Source: Microcella alkaliphila (GTDB taxonomy: Bacteria; Actinomycetota; Actinomycetes; Actinomycetales; Microbacteriaceae). From it: a stretch of DNA of 64,000 nt. Every line of letters starts with the position of its first letter. Within the stretch, counting starts at the first letter, position 1. This document shows positions 7,285 through 15,877 of the stretch, one piece after another. The DNA lies in contig NZ_AP017315.1 of the NCBI RefSeq assembly GCF_002355395.1, forward strand, positions 1,736,001-1,800,000, in the 5' to 3' direction. A program made the translations under genes and the position numbers. Under the pieces are notes generated by a model that searched no databases, was not told where the DNA came from, and saw only the letters and a program-made list of their open reading frames with translations.

Positions 7285-8179
7285 ACCGGACGCGGCGTTG
7301 CGGTGGTACAGGGGCAGCCCCGTCGTCATCGCGACAGAATTGCGGCGGCGCGGGGCACGCACCGCGTTGCTCACGCAGCTCGGAGACGACGACGCTGGCG
7401 AGCGCATCGCCACGACGCTGCGCGCGACCGGCATGAGCGTGCGCACACCCCCGCGGTCGGGCCGCACCGCGAGGCGCTCCGTCTACATGGACGCCGACGG
7501 CCTCACCACCGACCGGCTCGACGACGACTGAGTGTGGACGCTCGACGGCACCCACATCGGCGGCCCATACGCGCACGCAGACATCGTGCACTATGGGTCG
7601 CTCGGCAGCGCCCGACAGCCCGGCGCCGCCGGGGTCGCCGCCTACGTCGACCTCATGCGCTGGCGGTCCCTCATCAGCTACGCCCCGCGCATCCTTTTCG
7701 CGCACGACGCCGACCGGGTGGCCGTACGGAACCGCGTCGACACGCACGCCGCCGCCGCCGACATCGTGACCGTGACCGTCGATGACCTCGCCCACATCAG
7801 CACCGAATACTCTCCCCACGGCTACCCGCCCGACGGAGACGCGCGGCACGCCATGGTGCGGCACTGGGCCGACCGGTGGTTGCAGGCCGGAGTCGGACTC
7901 GTCGCCGTCATCGACCACGCGCGCGGCGGCGAGGTGCGAGTGTGGACCGGGTTCGGTGCGAGGGCGGACGTGGAGTCGGCGGTGGAGCCGCATTCGGATG
8001 CGCGGTCGGCCTCGATTCCCGTCGATTCGGTTCTCGACGACCCCACCATCAGCGTCGTTGACCGCGCTGACGTGATCATCGCGCGCCTCCTCGTCGCCCT
8101 CCACGCCGCCGGCATCGGCGGACGCGCCACACGCGACACCCTCAACCACCTGGATGCTCGCACCCTGACGCTCGCCTGA
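7256..8179 (+). pseudogene. Decayed PfkB-family sugar kinase
   Basis: The frame matches the intact PfkB kinase at 10052-11053 along most of its length. Examples are GSPVVIATELRRRGARTALL against GSPMNVAIGLARQGADVAFV, and ADIVTVTVDDLAHI against ADIVRASVDDLAHI. It lacks the N-terminal strand and Asp of the substrate pocket. A single in-frame TGA interrupts it at 7529-7531. The catalytic anion-hole motif, GAGDAF in the paralogue, has become DRADVI. It directly abuts the nucleotidyltransferase gene, so the 5' end was probably lost when that module was inserted. It is best read as a pseudogene of a duplicated kinase. Confidence 0.8.
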
Positions 8180-8276
8180 CGCACGTTCGCGAGACGCCCG
8201 GCCGCCACTCCCCCACACCCGCGAAGTCCGGGCCCGCCGTCCACAGACGCACCACTTCCACGCCGAATGTCGGTAG

Positions 8277-8292
8277 TCGAACGTATATTCGA
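8277..8292. promoter_or_regulatory. SOS-box-like LexA site
   Basis: TCGAACGTATATTCGA matches the actinobacterial SOS box TCGAAC(N4)GTTCGA except for one position in the right arm. It overlaps a likely -10 element (TATATT, 8284-8289) and lies before the DUF222/HNH gene. In mycobacteria several 13E12-repeat genes are known LexA targets, so DNA-damage control is plausible. Confidence 0.65.
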
Positions 8293-8325
8293 ATGACACA
8301 CCAGCGCGCGACGAACGGAGGCACC

Positions 8326-9756
8326 GTGGGCGAACTCGCCACCCGCATGGCTGCCGCCGTCGCGTCACTCGAACGCGTTCCACGCGAGGTCGAACGCGTG
8401 CGCGCCCTCGACGATGAGGCGCTCCTCGCACTCACCCGCGTCGCCGCCGACGAAGTACGGCTCGCGCAGTTGCACGTGTCACTGCTCGCCGGCGAGATCG
8501 CGCGACGCTCGGCACCCGAACTCGGCAGCGACGGGCTCGCACAGCGCGAAGGCCACCGCACCCCCGAAGAGGCGGTGCGCGTCGCCACCGGAACAACCGC
8601 AGCCGACGCCCGCACCGCCGTCCGGGTCGGGGCCGCCGCGGCGGCCGAAACGCCCACCGCGCTGGGCACCGCCGTGCTCGACGGTCGGGTCAGCGTCGCC
8701 GTCGCCGACGCAATCACCACCGGGCTCGGCCGCCCCACCCACCAGTTGGATGCTCGTGCCCTCGACGCCGCCGCCCACTCACTTCTCGAGCGCGCGGCCG
8801 CCCTCGACGCCGACCGAGCCCTGAGGGAGGCGCGTGCGCTGCGCGACGAACTCGACCTCGCCGGAGTGGCCGAGCGTGAAGAAGAACGGCGCGACCAGCG
8901 GTCGTTCCGTATCGGCAAGAAAGCCAACGGAATGGGCTGGGCGCACTGGGTACTCGACCCCGAAACCCTCGCCATCGTCAGCGACCTCTACGACCGCGTC
9001 ACCTCTCCCAAGCGACGCGTGCCGTCGTTCGACTCGAGCGACGCAATACCGGGGCGGGGCAGCGCTGATGGCCGTGTTGGCGCCGATGGCAAGGGGAATG
9101 CCGACGATCTCGCTAGTCATGAAGAAGACGCCGGCGGCTCCGATACCGACGAGCGCACGCTCGAGCAGTACGCGAGCGACATGTTCACCGAGCTGTTGCG
9201 CCAGGGGTCGAACTCCGACACCAGCGGGCTGCTCGGCGACGGGCCGGCCGCCGTGCGGGTGATCGTCGCCGCGTCGACACTCGAACAGCGACGTGGGCGC
9301 GGCTGGCTCGAGGGGCAAACCGACCCAATTTCAGTCGACACAGTCGAACGCCTCGCGTGCGCGGGCGGCACGATCCAGATCACCGTTGACAGCGACCCCA
9401 ACAACGCCGGTCAACCCCTCAACCTCGGCCGCGAACGGCGCCTCTTCAGCCGCGCCCAACGCGTCGCACTCACCGCGCGCGACGGCGGATGCCGCTGGCC
9501 CGGGTGCGAACGACCACCCAGCTGGTGCGAAGCGCACCACATCAACCACTGGCTGAGAGACGGCGGGCGAACCGACGTCGCCGACGGAATCCTCCTCTGC
9601 CGACACCACCACATGCTCGCCCACAACCACGGGTGGGAAATCGAACGCGCCGGCCCCAGCTACGTGCTGAAACCACCGGGCACAGAACAACAGCCCCACC
9701 ACTGGCGCGACATGCCCAGCCGCAGTGCGGCGCTCCGCGACGCGCTCAGCGCGTGA
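8326..9756 (+). CDS. DUF222/HNH endonuclease-like protein (13E12 family)
   Basis: The protein has 476 residues from the GTG at 8326, which is chosen because GGAGG stands 5 nt before it and because the upstream in-frame ATG (8293) would lie at or before the transcription start. The first ~380 residues form the helical DUF222 domain, with an acidic, variable insertion at about 240-290. The C-terminus is an HNH nuclease: RDGGCRWPGCERPPSWCEAH, then HINHW, then LLCRHHHMLAHNHGW, which supplies the zinc cysteines and the catalytic His/Asn pair. Members are multicopy and patchily distributed in Actinobacteria and are suspected mobile or genome-modifying elements. The SOS-like box suggests induction by DNA damage. 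Confidence 0.85.
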   Translation: MGELATRMAAAVASLERVPREVERVRALDDEALLALTRVAADEVRLAQLHVSLLAGEIARRSAPELGSDGLAQREGHRTPEEAVRVATGTTAADARTAVRVGAAAAAETPTALGTAVLDGRVSVAVADAITTGLGRPTHQLDARALDAAAHSLLERAAALDADRALREARALRDELDLAGVAEREEERRDQRSFRIGKKANGMGWAHWVLDPETLAIVSDLYDRVTSPKRRVPSFDSSDAIPGRGSADGRVGADGKGNADDLASHEEDAGGSDTDERTLEQYASDMFTELLRQGSNSDTSGLLGDGPAAVRVIVAASTLEQRRGRGWLEGQTDPISVDTVERLACAGGTIQITVDSDPNNAGQPLNLGRERRLFSRAQRVALTARDGGCRWPGCERPPSWCEAHHINHWLRDGGRTDVADGILLCRHHHMLAHNHGWEIERAGPSYVLKPPGTEQQPHHWRDMPSRSAALRDALSA

Positions 9757-9761
9757 CAGAA

Positions 9762-9841
9762 GGGGCGCGTGACGGACGGTGCGCCTGAAGGACGGTGCGC
9801 GTGACGGACGTGGCGCGGAACGGACAGTGCGCGTGAGGGAG
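9762..9841 (+). repeat. Five-unit 16-bp tandem repeat
   Basis: Five consecutive degenerate copies of a 16-bp unit close to GGTGCGCGTGACGGAC lie just after the DUF222/HNH stop codon, at 9762, 9778, 9794, 9810 and 9826. The last copies drift. The repeat is noncoding. Confidence 0.7.
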
Positions 9842-9881
9842 GTGACGGGTGACAGCTGCTGTGGACAGACGTATCTGTCGT

Positions 9882-9898
9882 CCCCCACGTACTGGGGG
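9882..9898. promoter_or_regulatory. GC-palindrome upstream of PfkB kinase
   Basis: CCCCCACGTACTGGGGG has 6-bp complementary arms (CCCCCA and TGGGGG). It lies in the 295-bp gap between the DUF222/HNH gene and the PfkB kinase. It resembles the palindromes at 2146 and 4953, reading as CCCCCAGTACGTGGGGG on the minus strand. The rest of the gap, apart from the tandem repeat, holds nothing I recognise. Confidence 0.35.
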
Positions 9899-10051
9899 AT
9901 ATACGAGAAGCCACGCGCGCCCGTACTCTCAAGCAACGATCCAGGAGCAGGGATGCTCCGAATATGAGGCAGCACATGCAGTAAGCGCAGGCACACATCA
10001 CGCGCAAACAGCACGCGCTACCGCAGCACGGATCGCTCACTGGGGGGTGAT

Positions 10052-11053
10052 ATGAACGGGTCGGCCACGCGCCCACTGCGCGCACTCGTTATCGGAGAAT
10101 CACTAATCGACGTCCTCATCGACGGCGACCACCGCACCGAAAAGCCCGGCGGCAGCCCCATGAACGTCGCCATCGGCCTCGCCCGCCAGGGCGCCGACGT
10201 CGCCTTCGTCACCGACCTCGGCCGCGACCACCTTGCCGACCAGATCGAACTGCGCCTCGTCACCGAAGGGGTCGACGTCTACTCGCCCCTCCGCCACGGA
10301 CGCCGCACCAGCGTGGCCCTCGCCACCATCGACGCCGACGGCAACGCCAGCTACGAGTTCGACCTCACCTTCACCCTGGAACACACGGACACACCCGAGA
10401 ACGGGCTCGCCGACTTCGTCCACTTCGGATCCATCTCGACCGTCATCCAGCCCGGCGCCACCCACGTCGACCAGCTCGTCGACACGTTCCGACCGAACGC
10501 GCTCGTCAGCTACGACCCCAACATTCGGCCCCTCATCGACCGAGACCGCGACGCCGCCCGCGCCCGCGTCGACCGGCACGCCGGACTCGCCGACATCGTG
10601 CGCGCCAGCGTTGACGACCTCGCCCACATCCACCCCGAGCTGCTCGCCGACCCGAGCCGGCGCATCGAATCCAGCACCGAACGGATGATCGCGGCAGCCA
10701 CCGAACGCTGGCTCGCCGCCGGCGCCGCCCTCGTCGCCATCACCGACGCCGAGCGGGGCGTGCACCTCGCCACCGAGAATCACCGCACCCACATTGCGTC
10801 GAACCGTCCCGCCGTCGTCGACACCGTCGGCGCCGGCGACGCGTTCATGGCCGGGCTCATCAGCGGCATCGACATCGTCGGCCTGCGCCGTCAGGCGCAC
10901 CGCGACGAACTCGCCTCCATCGACCTGAAGACCCTGCGTACCATCGCCTGCTGGGCGCAGCGCACCGCCGAGTACACCGTCGGCCAGGTCGGCGCCGAAC
11001 CACCCACCTCGGTCGAACTGCTCAACGCCGAGCGCGGCGTCCGCGTCGCCTAA
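10052..11053 (+). CDS. PfkB-family carbohydrate kinase
   Basis: The protein has 333 residues, the usual PfkB/ribokinase length. N-terminal substrate motif: VIGESLIDVLIDG, then EKPGGSPMNVAIGLARQGAD (the GG hinge). C-terminal signature: VVDTVGAGDAFMAGLISG, with the catalytic Asp in GAGD. The preceding GSIST..QPGA and SYDPNIRP segments match fructokinase and 2-keto-3-deoxygluconate kinase relatives. It phosphorylates a sugar or sugar acid with ATP; the exact substrate cannot be assigned. GGGGGG lies just before the ATG. A decayed paralogue lies 2 kb upstream, so this copy probably carries the function. Confidence 0.85.
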   Translation: MNGSATRPLRALVIGESLIDVLIDGDHRTEKPGGSPMNVAIGLARQGADVAFVTDLGRDHLADQIELRLVTEGVDVYSPLRHGRRTSVALATIDADGNASYEFDLTFTLEHTDTPENGLADFVHFGSISTVIQPGATHVDQLVDTFRPNALVSYDPNIRPLIDRDRDAARARVDRHAGLADIVRASVDDLAHIHPELLADPSRRIESSTERMIAAATERWLAAGAALVAITDAERGVHLATENHRTHIASNRPAVVDTVGAGDAFMAGLISGIDIVGLRRQAHRDELASIDLKTLRTIACWAQRTAEYTVGQVGAEPPTSVELLNAERGVRVA

Positions 11054-11076
11054 GCGCAGATCGCCGATTCTCGCCG

Positions 11077-11103
11077 CGCGAGGGGTGTGCCGGACCCCCC
11101 GCG
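11077..11103. terminator. Hairpin terminator between convergent genes
   Basis: GCGAGGGGT pairs with ACCCCCCGC around a GTGCCGG loop, in the 51-bp gap between the convergent PfkB kinase and DarT-like genes. It has no long T-run, but its position between two stop codons fits a shared terminator. Confidence 0.5.
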
Positions 11104-11104
11104 A

Positions 11105-11869
11105 CTACTCCCACTCGAGCGCGACGAACCACGGCGGGTAGACGACCACCTTCGCATTCACGCCCGCCTCGGCGAGCAAACCGCGCACCTCCGCGCGCCG
11201 CTTGTCGTTGGCGACCGCGACCAGCGCGACCGCGTCCAACGCGACCTCGCCGGGGATGAGCGCTTCAGCCGCCTGCAGGACGGCCGGGTCCCCGGCGGCG
11301 CGCGCGAGCATCCGTCGAACGGTGTCGGGAGTCGAAATGGTCGTGACCATCGCCGCCGCATCGCCGTCGGTGACCACCAGGCGATCCTCAACCGCCGCGA
11401 CGGGCACACCGAGGACGACGAAGTCGGTGATGGTGGCGTGGCGGGCCTGCTCGCTCCACGTCGGGCCGGCAGCGCCCTGCTGCACCTCGCCCCACCACGT
11501 GGCCTGGGGGCTCAGCGAAAAGGCGACGCAGTCGGCGACCGACGCCGCGTTCGTGGCCGACGCGGTGCGGCGCAGCTCGTCGGTGATCTCGCTGCCCAGC
11601 TTTACGGCGGGCTCGGCCGCACTCGACGGCTTGATCGCGCCGTCGCCGAGGATTCCGGCGAGGTTGTCGACGTGGGTGACGTGGAAGATGCGCTGCGGGA
11701 GGTTGGGGGCCTTGACCGGGGCGACCCGGCCCGACGCGTCGGCCTTCGGGGTGCGCAACGAGGCGGGCTTGGCTGACGCGCGGCGAGCGGGAGCCTGCTT
11801 CTCGGGCTCAGGGGCGGGGAAGCAGCTGGCGCACATCCCCGGTTCGAATCCGTGAATGCACTCGTCCAT
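11105..11869 (-). CDS. DarT-like (DUF4433) DNA ADP-ribosyltransferase, orphan
   Basis: The protein has 254 residues. A short Cys-rich head (CIHGFEPGMCASCF, likely metal-binding) and a basic Pro/Ala linker lead to a DarT-type domain starting at about 62: QRIFHVTHVDNLAGILGDGA, then DCVAFSLSPQATWW and later helices around LIPGEVALDA. The FHVTHVDNL..IL..G pattern is the NAD-binding start of the DUF4433/DarT family, which modifies thymidines in DNA. No macro-domain antitoxin (DarG) gene is adjacent; neighbours are a PfkB kinase and a divergent DUF429 gene. The ATG at 11869 has GAGGAG upstream. Whether it is active without a nearby partner is unknown. Confidence 0.65.
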   Translation of the reverse strand: MDECIHGFEPGMCASCFPAPEPEKQAPARRASAKPASLRTPKADASGRVAPVKAPNLPQRIFHVTHVDNLAGILGDGAIKPSSAAEPAVKLGSEITDELRRTASATNAASVADCVAFSLSPQATWWGEVQQGAAGPTWSEQARHATITDFVVLGVPVAAVEDRLVVTDGDAAAMVTTISTPDTVRRMLARAAGDPAVLQAAEALIPGEVALDAVALVAVANDKRRAEVRGLLAEAGVNAKVVVYPPWFVALEWE

Positions 11870-12007
11870 AGCTGATACTCCTCGCGTCGACCGGGCTTGT
11901 GGCCCGACCCTCAAGGCTACGGCACGGGCGGAGGTCACGGCACCGGGGAAGGTCGCGCGGCCGAGGGGCGCGGTGGAGCCTCCAGGGCGTCGACCTACAC
12001 TCAGCCC

Positions 12008-12946
12008 ATGGCGCTGTTCCTCGGCATCGACCTCGCGTGGGGGCTCGGCGGGAGGCGACCGCCCAACGAGACCGGACTGTGCGCGCTCGACGAGACCGGG
12101 TGCATCCTCGATGCCGGCTGGACCCGCGGGCCGGGCGCCGTCGACGAGTGGGTCGGAACGATGCTCGCGCAGCACCGCGCTGCCGGCGAGACGGTCGTGA
12201 TCGCGATCGATGCGCCGCTGATCGTGCCGAACGAGACCGGGATGCGCGCGTGCGAACGCGACGTCGGCCGCTGTTACGGGCGCTGGAAGGTGGGCGCCAA
12301 CGCGAGCAACCGGGCGCTCGCGAGCCGCGCCGGCGAGGTGCTGCTCGAGCTGCTCGAACAGCGCGGAGTCGCCTACACCGACGGCACCACGCCCGCGGCC
12401 CCCGGCGCCGCCGTCGCCTTCGAGTGCTACCCGTACACCACCCTGGTCGGCGTTGACGCCTTCGGCTACGACGACGAGCGCCCCCGCTACAAGCGCCTCG
12501 ACCGCTCGATCGCGTCCTCCGAGGCGAAGCTTCGCCGCGCCGCCGCAACCGACGAGCTCATCCTCCGCCTCGACCGGCTCGCCGAGGCAGACGCCGACCC
12601 GCGTCTTGACGTCCGAAGCCACGCGGTCACCGCCGAGATCGCCGCAACCCTGACCCCGCCGAGCGGTGAAAAGACGCGCAAGCACCGCGAGGACCTCATT
12701 GACGCCGCACTCTGCGCCTACACGGCCGCGTTCTGGCACCGGCACGGCTCCGCCAGAACGCAGGCGCTCGGCACGCTCGACCCCGCCACCGTCGACCGGG
12801 ATGCACGCGGACGCGTCGCCAGCATCGTCGCACCCGCCCGCCGCACCGCCCGCGCCAGTCAGTGGCGTGCGCACTGGGGTGCGGCGCGCCCGGTAGACAG
12901 TTCGTCCAGACACGAGCACCCCTCGACCAGTACGGTCGAGGCATGA
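12008..12946 (+). CDS. DUF429 family protein (RNase H-like fold)
   Basis: The protein has 312 residues. It opens with the DUF429 pattern FLGIDLAWG (strand with conserved Asp), then VIAIDAPLIVPNETGMRACE (second acidic strand), VAFECYPYTTLVGVDAFGY, and EDLIDAALCAYTAAFWHR near the end. These spaced acidic residues resemble an RNase H-like nuclease core; no reaction has been assigned to the family to my knowledge. TACACT stands 6 nt before the ATG, so the mRNA is probably leaderless. The stop overlaps the start of the next gene (ATGA). Confidence 0.8.
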   Translation: MALFLGIDLAWGLGGRRPPNETGLCALDETGCILDAGWTRGPGAVDEWVGTMLAQHRAAGETVVIAIDAPLIVPNETGMRACERDVGRCYGRWKVGANASNRALASRAGEVLLELLEQRGVAYTDGTTPAAPGAAVAFECYPYTTLVGVDAFGYDDERPRYKRLDRSIASSEAKLRRAAATDELILRLDRLAEADADPRLDVRSHAVTAEIAATLTPPSGEKTRKHREDLIDAALCAYTAAFWHRHGSARTQALGTLDPATVDRDARGRVASIVAPARRTARASQWRAHWGAARPVDSSSRHEHPSTSTVEA

Positions 12947-13920
12947 GCAATGACACGCCGCCTCCCCCGCCGCCCGAACAGCCGCCACCCCCGCCGCCGC
13001 CCGCAGGCCCCTACGCTCCCGCCTACGGTGCCGCCGCCCCCGGTGGCACGCCCGCAGCCGCCGCTCCGGGCGGCGCGCCCGGTCGCGGCATGGCAATCAC
13101 GTCGCTCGTGCTGGGAATCCTCGCCCTGCTGGGCGTCGCCATCCCGCTCCTGAACATCGGTTCGCTCATCATGGCGATCGTCGGTCTCGTGCTCGGCATC
13201 CTGGCGCTGCGCAAGTACGCGGCCGGCAAGGGACTGTCGATCTCGGGCGTCATCATCAACGCGCTTGCCGCGTTCCTGGCGCTCATCTTCGTGATCCTCT
13301 ACGCCGTCGGCTTCGCCGCGATTGTCACCGAACTCGAGCAGGAGTTCACACCGACGCCGTTCGAGAGCATCGAACCCACAGATCCGGCCGACCCCGGTGA
13401 TGACGGAGCGAGCGACCCCGACCCGACTGACCCCGGCAACGGCCTCTTCGAGGTCACCACGCCCGCAAGCGGGCCGGGGTCGTTCGATGAGCCGCTCGCG
13501 ATCGGCGAGACTGTGACTCTCACCGATTTCGGCGTCGACACGTGGGAGGTCACGGTCGACGCCGTCGAACTGTTCGCCGATGAGGCCGTGCTCAGCGCAA
13601 ACGAGTTCAACGAGCCACCGGGGCCGGGGACCCAGTACGCGGTCATGACGCTCACGGTGACGAAGATCGCCGGCGAGCCGGCCGACCCGTGGTTCGCCAT
13701 CGAGGTCGAGTACCTGTCGAGCGCGAACACGACGCACACGCAGTTCGACGCGCTGGTCGTTGACCCCGAGCCGTCGTTCTTCGACCTCGGTGAGCTGAGC
13801 GAGGGCGACACGGCGACCGGCAACGTGACCATACTCGTGCCGAGTGCCGACGTCGAGAACGGCCGTTGGCTGGTCTACAGCTACTTCGACTCGGAAGGTT
13901 TCTACTTGCAGGCGCAGTAA
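12943..13920 (+). CDS. DUF4190/DUF4352-type membrane protein
   Basis: The protein has 325 residues. The first ~45 residues are a proline-rich cytoplasmic tail (PPPPPPEQPPPPPPPAGPY). Two transmembrane helices follow at about 52-78 and 90-125, as in DUF4190. The external part has an acidic Pro/Asp linker (TDPADPGDDGASDPDP) and a C-terminal immunoglobulin-like DUF4352 domain (about 180-325, TLTDFGVDTWEVTVDAVELF ... YAVMTLTVTKIAGEP). The ATG overlaps the DUF429 stop. The hexamer TACGGT is 6 nt upstream, so besides coupling it may have its own leaderless promoter inside the upstream gene. Probably a cell-surface protein; ligand unknown. Confidence 0.75.
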   Translation: MSNDTPPPPPPEQPPPPPPPAGPYAPAYGAAAPGGTPAAAAPGGAPGRGMAITSLVLGILALLGVAIPLLNIGSLIMAIVGLVLGILALRKYAAGKGLSISGVIINALAAFLALIFVILYAVGFAAIVTELEQEFTPTPFESIEPTDPADPGDDGASDPDPTDPGNGLFEVTTPASGPGSFDEPLAIGETVTLTDFGVDTWEVTVDAVELFADEAVLSANEFNEPPGPGTQYAVMTLTVTKIAGEPADPWFAIEVEYLSSANTTHTQFDALVVDPEPSFFDLGELSEGDTATGNVTILVPSADVENGRWLVYSYFDSEGFYLQAQ

Positions 13921-13924
13921 CGCA

Positions 13925-14281
13925 CTAGGCGGATGGCCCGCCGCTCCCTGCGGCGGCGCGGCGGGCCTCCTCCTCACGGCGGGTGAGCTCGTGGTCGACC
14001 GCGCGCAACGACATCGCCAGGGCGATGATGCGCTCGTCATCCACGTCGAGGCGCGTTTGTGTGAAGCGCTCACGCAGCAGCTCCTCCGCCGTGTGATGGT
14101 GGCCCCGGGACAGGTCGAGGCGCACCTGGTCGACGACGCCGGCAATCTTCTGCCGTGCCGTCGCATCCGACCAGCCCTGCATGACCGGAGAGTCCTGCGA
14201 GGCGATCACGGGCATCCGTTCTCGGTGGGGGTTCGCGTACATGTCGCTACGCAGTCCCTGACTGGACAGATCGAGTGTCAT
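13925..14281 (-). CDS. Small helical protein, tandem paralogue B
   Basis: The protein has 118 residues and no named family. Residues ~50-110 form a helical unit: VVDQVRLDLSRGHHHTAEEL, then LLRERFTQTRLDVDDERIIA, ending in an Arg/Glu helix. The same unit occurs in the gene just upstream (QVQYDLSIGHHLEADELLRE), so the two arose by tandem duplication. Its ATG overlaps the upstream stop (ATGA), implying coupled translation and perhaps a heteromer. It is convergent with the DUF4352 gene, whose stop lies 4 bp away. Confidence 0.65.
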   Translation of the reverse strand: MTLDLSSQGLRSDMYANPHRERMPVIASQDSPVMQGWSDATARQKIAGVVDQVRLDLSRGHHHTAEELLRERFTQTRLDVDDERIIALAMSLRAVDHELTRREEEARRAAAGSGGPSA

Positions 14282-14715
14282 GATCTCGTCTCCTCACCGG
14301 CGGCGTCTGCCGCCTCGTCCGCCTCACGGCGCTCGCGCTCGTGTCGCGCGTAGTCAACGGGGGCGAGCTCATCGACGAGTGCGGCGATCTGCTCCTCCTC
14401 GAGCTCGATCTGCGACGCCTTCAGGCGTTCGCGCAGCAGCTCGTCCGCTTCGAGGTGGTGTCCGATCGACAGGTCGTATTGCACCTGCTGCATGAGCCCG
14501 TCGACCTTTTCGATGACGGTGGCGCTCACGGCGCCGTCAAGCACCGGACCAGCGAGAATGGGGCCCGTCGGCGGCGAGGAAGTTGCGATGCGCTCGTGCA
14601 CCACCATGATCGACCCCGTGGGGTCATCGCTCGACCAGTCGGTCGTCAGCGCGTCGTCACCGTTCGGGTCGGGTGCGGGCCCCGCATCCGGCCGCTTCCT
14701 CGTCAGCCATGCCAT
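14278..14715 (-). CDS. Small helical protein, tandem paralogue A
   Basis: The protein has 145 residues. The N-terminal half is polar and probably disordered except for VHERIATSSPPTGPILAGPV. The C-terminal half carries the DLSIGHH..ADELLRERL unit shared with the downstream paralogue, then acidic/basic helices ending in a charged tail (RHERERREADEAADAAGEE). A position-specific similarity search would be needed to place it. First gene of a two-gene coupled unit. Confidence 0.6.
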   Translation of the reverse strand: MAWLTRKRPDAGPAPDPNGDDALTTDWSSDDPTGSIMVVHERIATSSPPTGPILAGPVLDGAVSATVIEKVDGLMQQVQYDLSIGHHLEADELLRERLKASQIELEEEQIAALVDELAPVDYARHERERREADEAADAAGEETRS

Positions 14716-14856
14716 GCCCGTCAGGGTGCTCTCGCCACCAGCGCGTGGGCTGGAGGTAACCCCGCGTGTTGCTGTCAGCCAGGTGGCAGAAGCCTGAACG
14801 CGGCGCCCCCTTCGCGCCGCGTGCAGTACTGAACTCAGGGGCCGAGGCCCCGAAAC

Positions 14857-15666
14857 TCAACTCGCCGAGGCGATCGTGATGCCACCGTCGAGGTCGAGGT
14901 CCAGGTCGACGTCGGGCGAGAGCGGGGCTGCGCCCGACCCCCAGTCGATCGATCCGACCGTGCCCGGAATCGCCGTCAGCCCTGTCGTGCGACGGCTGGA
15001 TGCCCGCGCCGAGGCGAGCAGCCCGAGCAGGTGATCGGTCATGTCGTGCGCGGCGACGTGCGCGTGGTCGCTCTTCTTCAGGCTCACCTTCGCGGCGACC
15101 CCCTCCAGCACCTCATCGAAGTAGTGCTGACGGATGTTGTAGGTGTCGACCTGGTCTTGAACGATGCGCGAACCGAGCGAACCAAACGCGGCGAGACCGT
15201 GCGGGTGCCACAGCAGGTGGTCGTGGTGGTCGTCCCACGCCTCGTCAAAGGCGTTCGCGACCGCGCGCCAGTAGTGCAGAAACAGGCGCGCCAATAGATG
15301 GCCACCCTGTTCGACCTTGTGGTGCGTCAGCGAGTTGGGCCCCTCGAGCACGGCTTCGGCGATGAGCTGGTCAGGCAGACAGACAGATTCTGCGCGCCGC
15401 GCGCCGCGCAACATGTGGTCGACGACGCCGCGGAACGTCGCATAGGTGATCGCCTTCGCCCCTCCGATACTCTTGCCCGACTTCTTGGCGGGCACGTGCA
15501 CCTTCCCGGCAAAGAGGTCATCGTCGGTGAGTAGCCGTTCGGCGATCCACTCCGCGCGCGTCTCGGACTCGTACAGCGGGTGCTCGATGCGGAAGGCGGG
15601 TTCGTGAGGGGGCGGTGCGTCGGTCGGCTCACCGTCGGGCAGGGGAATCTCAATCAGCCGGGGCAT
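14857..15666 (-). CDS. Hypothetical protein, no family recognised
   Basis: The protein has 269 residues from MPRLIEIPLPDGEP; GGGAG lies 5 nt before this ATG, favouring it over the ATG four codons upstream. The N-terminus is acidic and Pro-rich. The central region (about 40-190) is helical with conserved-looking pieces: KVHVPAKKSGKSIGGAKAIT, NSLTHHKVEQGGHLLARLFL, and an Asp/His-rich DEAWDDHHDHLLWHPHG. The C-terminus is acidic (DVDLDLDLDGG). The His/Asp cluster could bind metal, but no known catalytic signature is visible. A palindrome lies about 210 bp upstream. Function unknown. Confidence 0.55.
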   Translation of the reverse strand: MPRLIEIPLPDGEPTDAPPPHEPAFRIEHPLYESETRAEWIAERLLTDDDLFAGKVHVPAKKSGKSIGGAKAITYATFRGVVDHMLRGARRAESVCLPDQLIAEAVLEGPNSLTHHKVEQGGHLLARLFLHYWRAVANAFDEAWDDHHDHLLWHPHGLAAFGSLGSRIVQDQVDTYNIRQHYFDEVLEGVAAKVSLKKSDHAHVAAHDMTDHLLGLLASARASSRRTTGLTAIPGTVGSIDWGSGAAPLSPDVDLDLDLDGGITIASAS

Positions 15667-15877
15667 GGGGGCTCCCATCGGGTTCCACCCACCGGCGGCG
15701 TGAGGTGTAGCGCGGCGCCTCGGGAGGCGAGCGTCACAGGCGACGACAGTCACCAGCGGGTCAGGTATGGAATCTCGGGTGTTCGGGTGTGGGGATGATG
15801 CTCGGCGCGGGTACGCCGGAAGCCGATGGGTGGTCGACTCCACGCATCACACTGGCACAGCCGAGCGCGATTCAATA

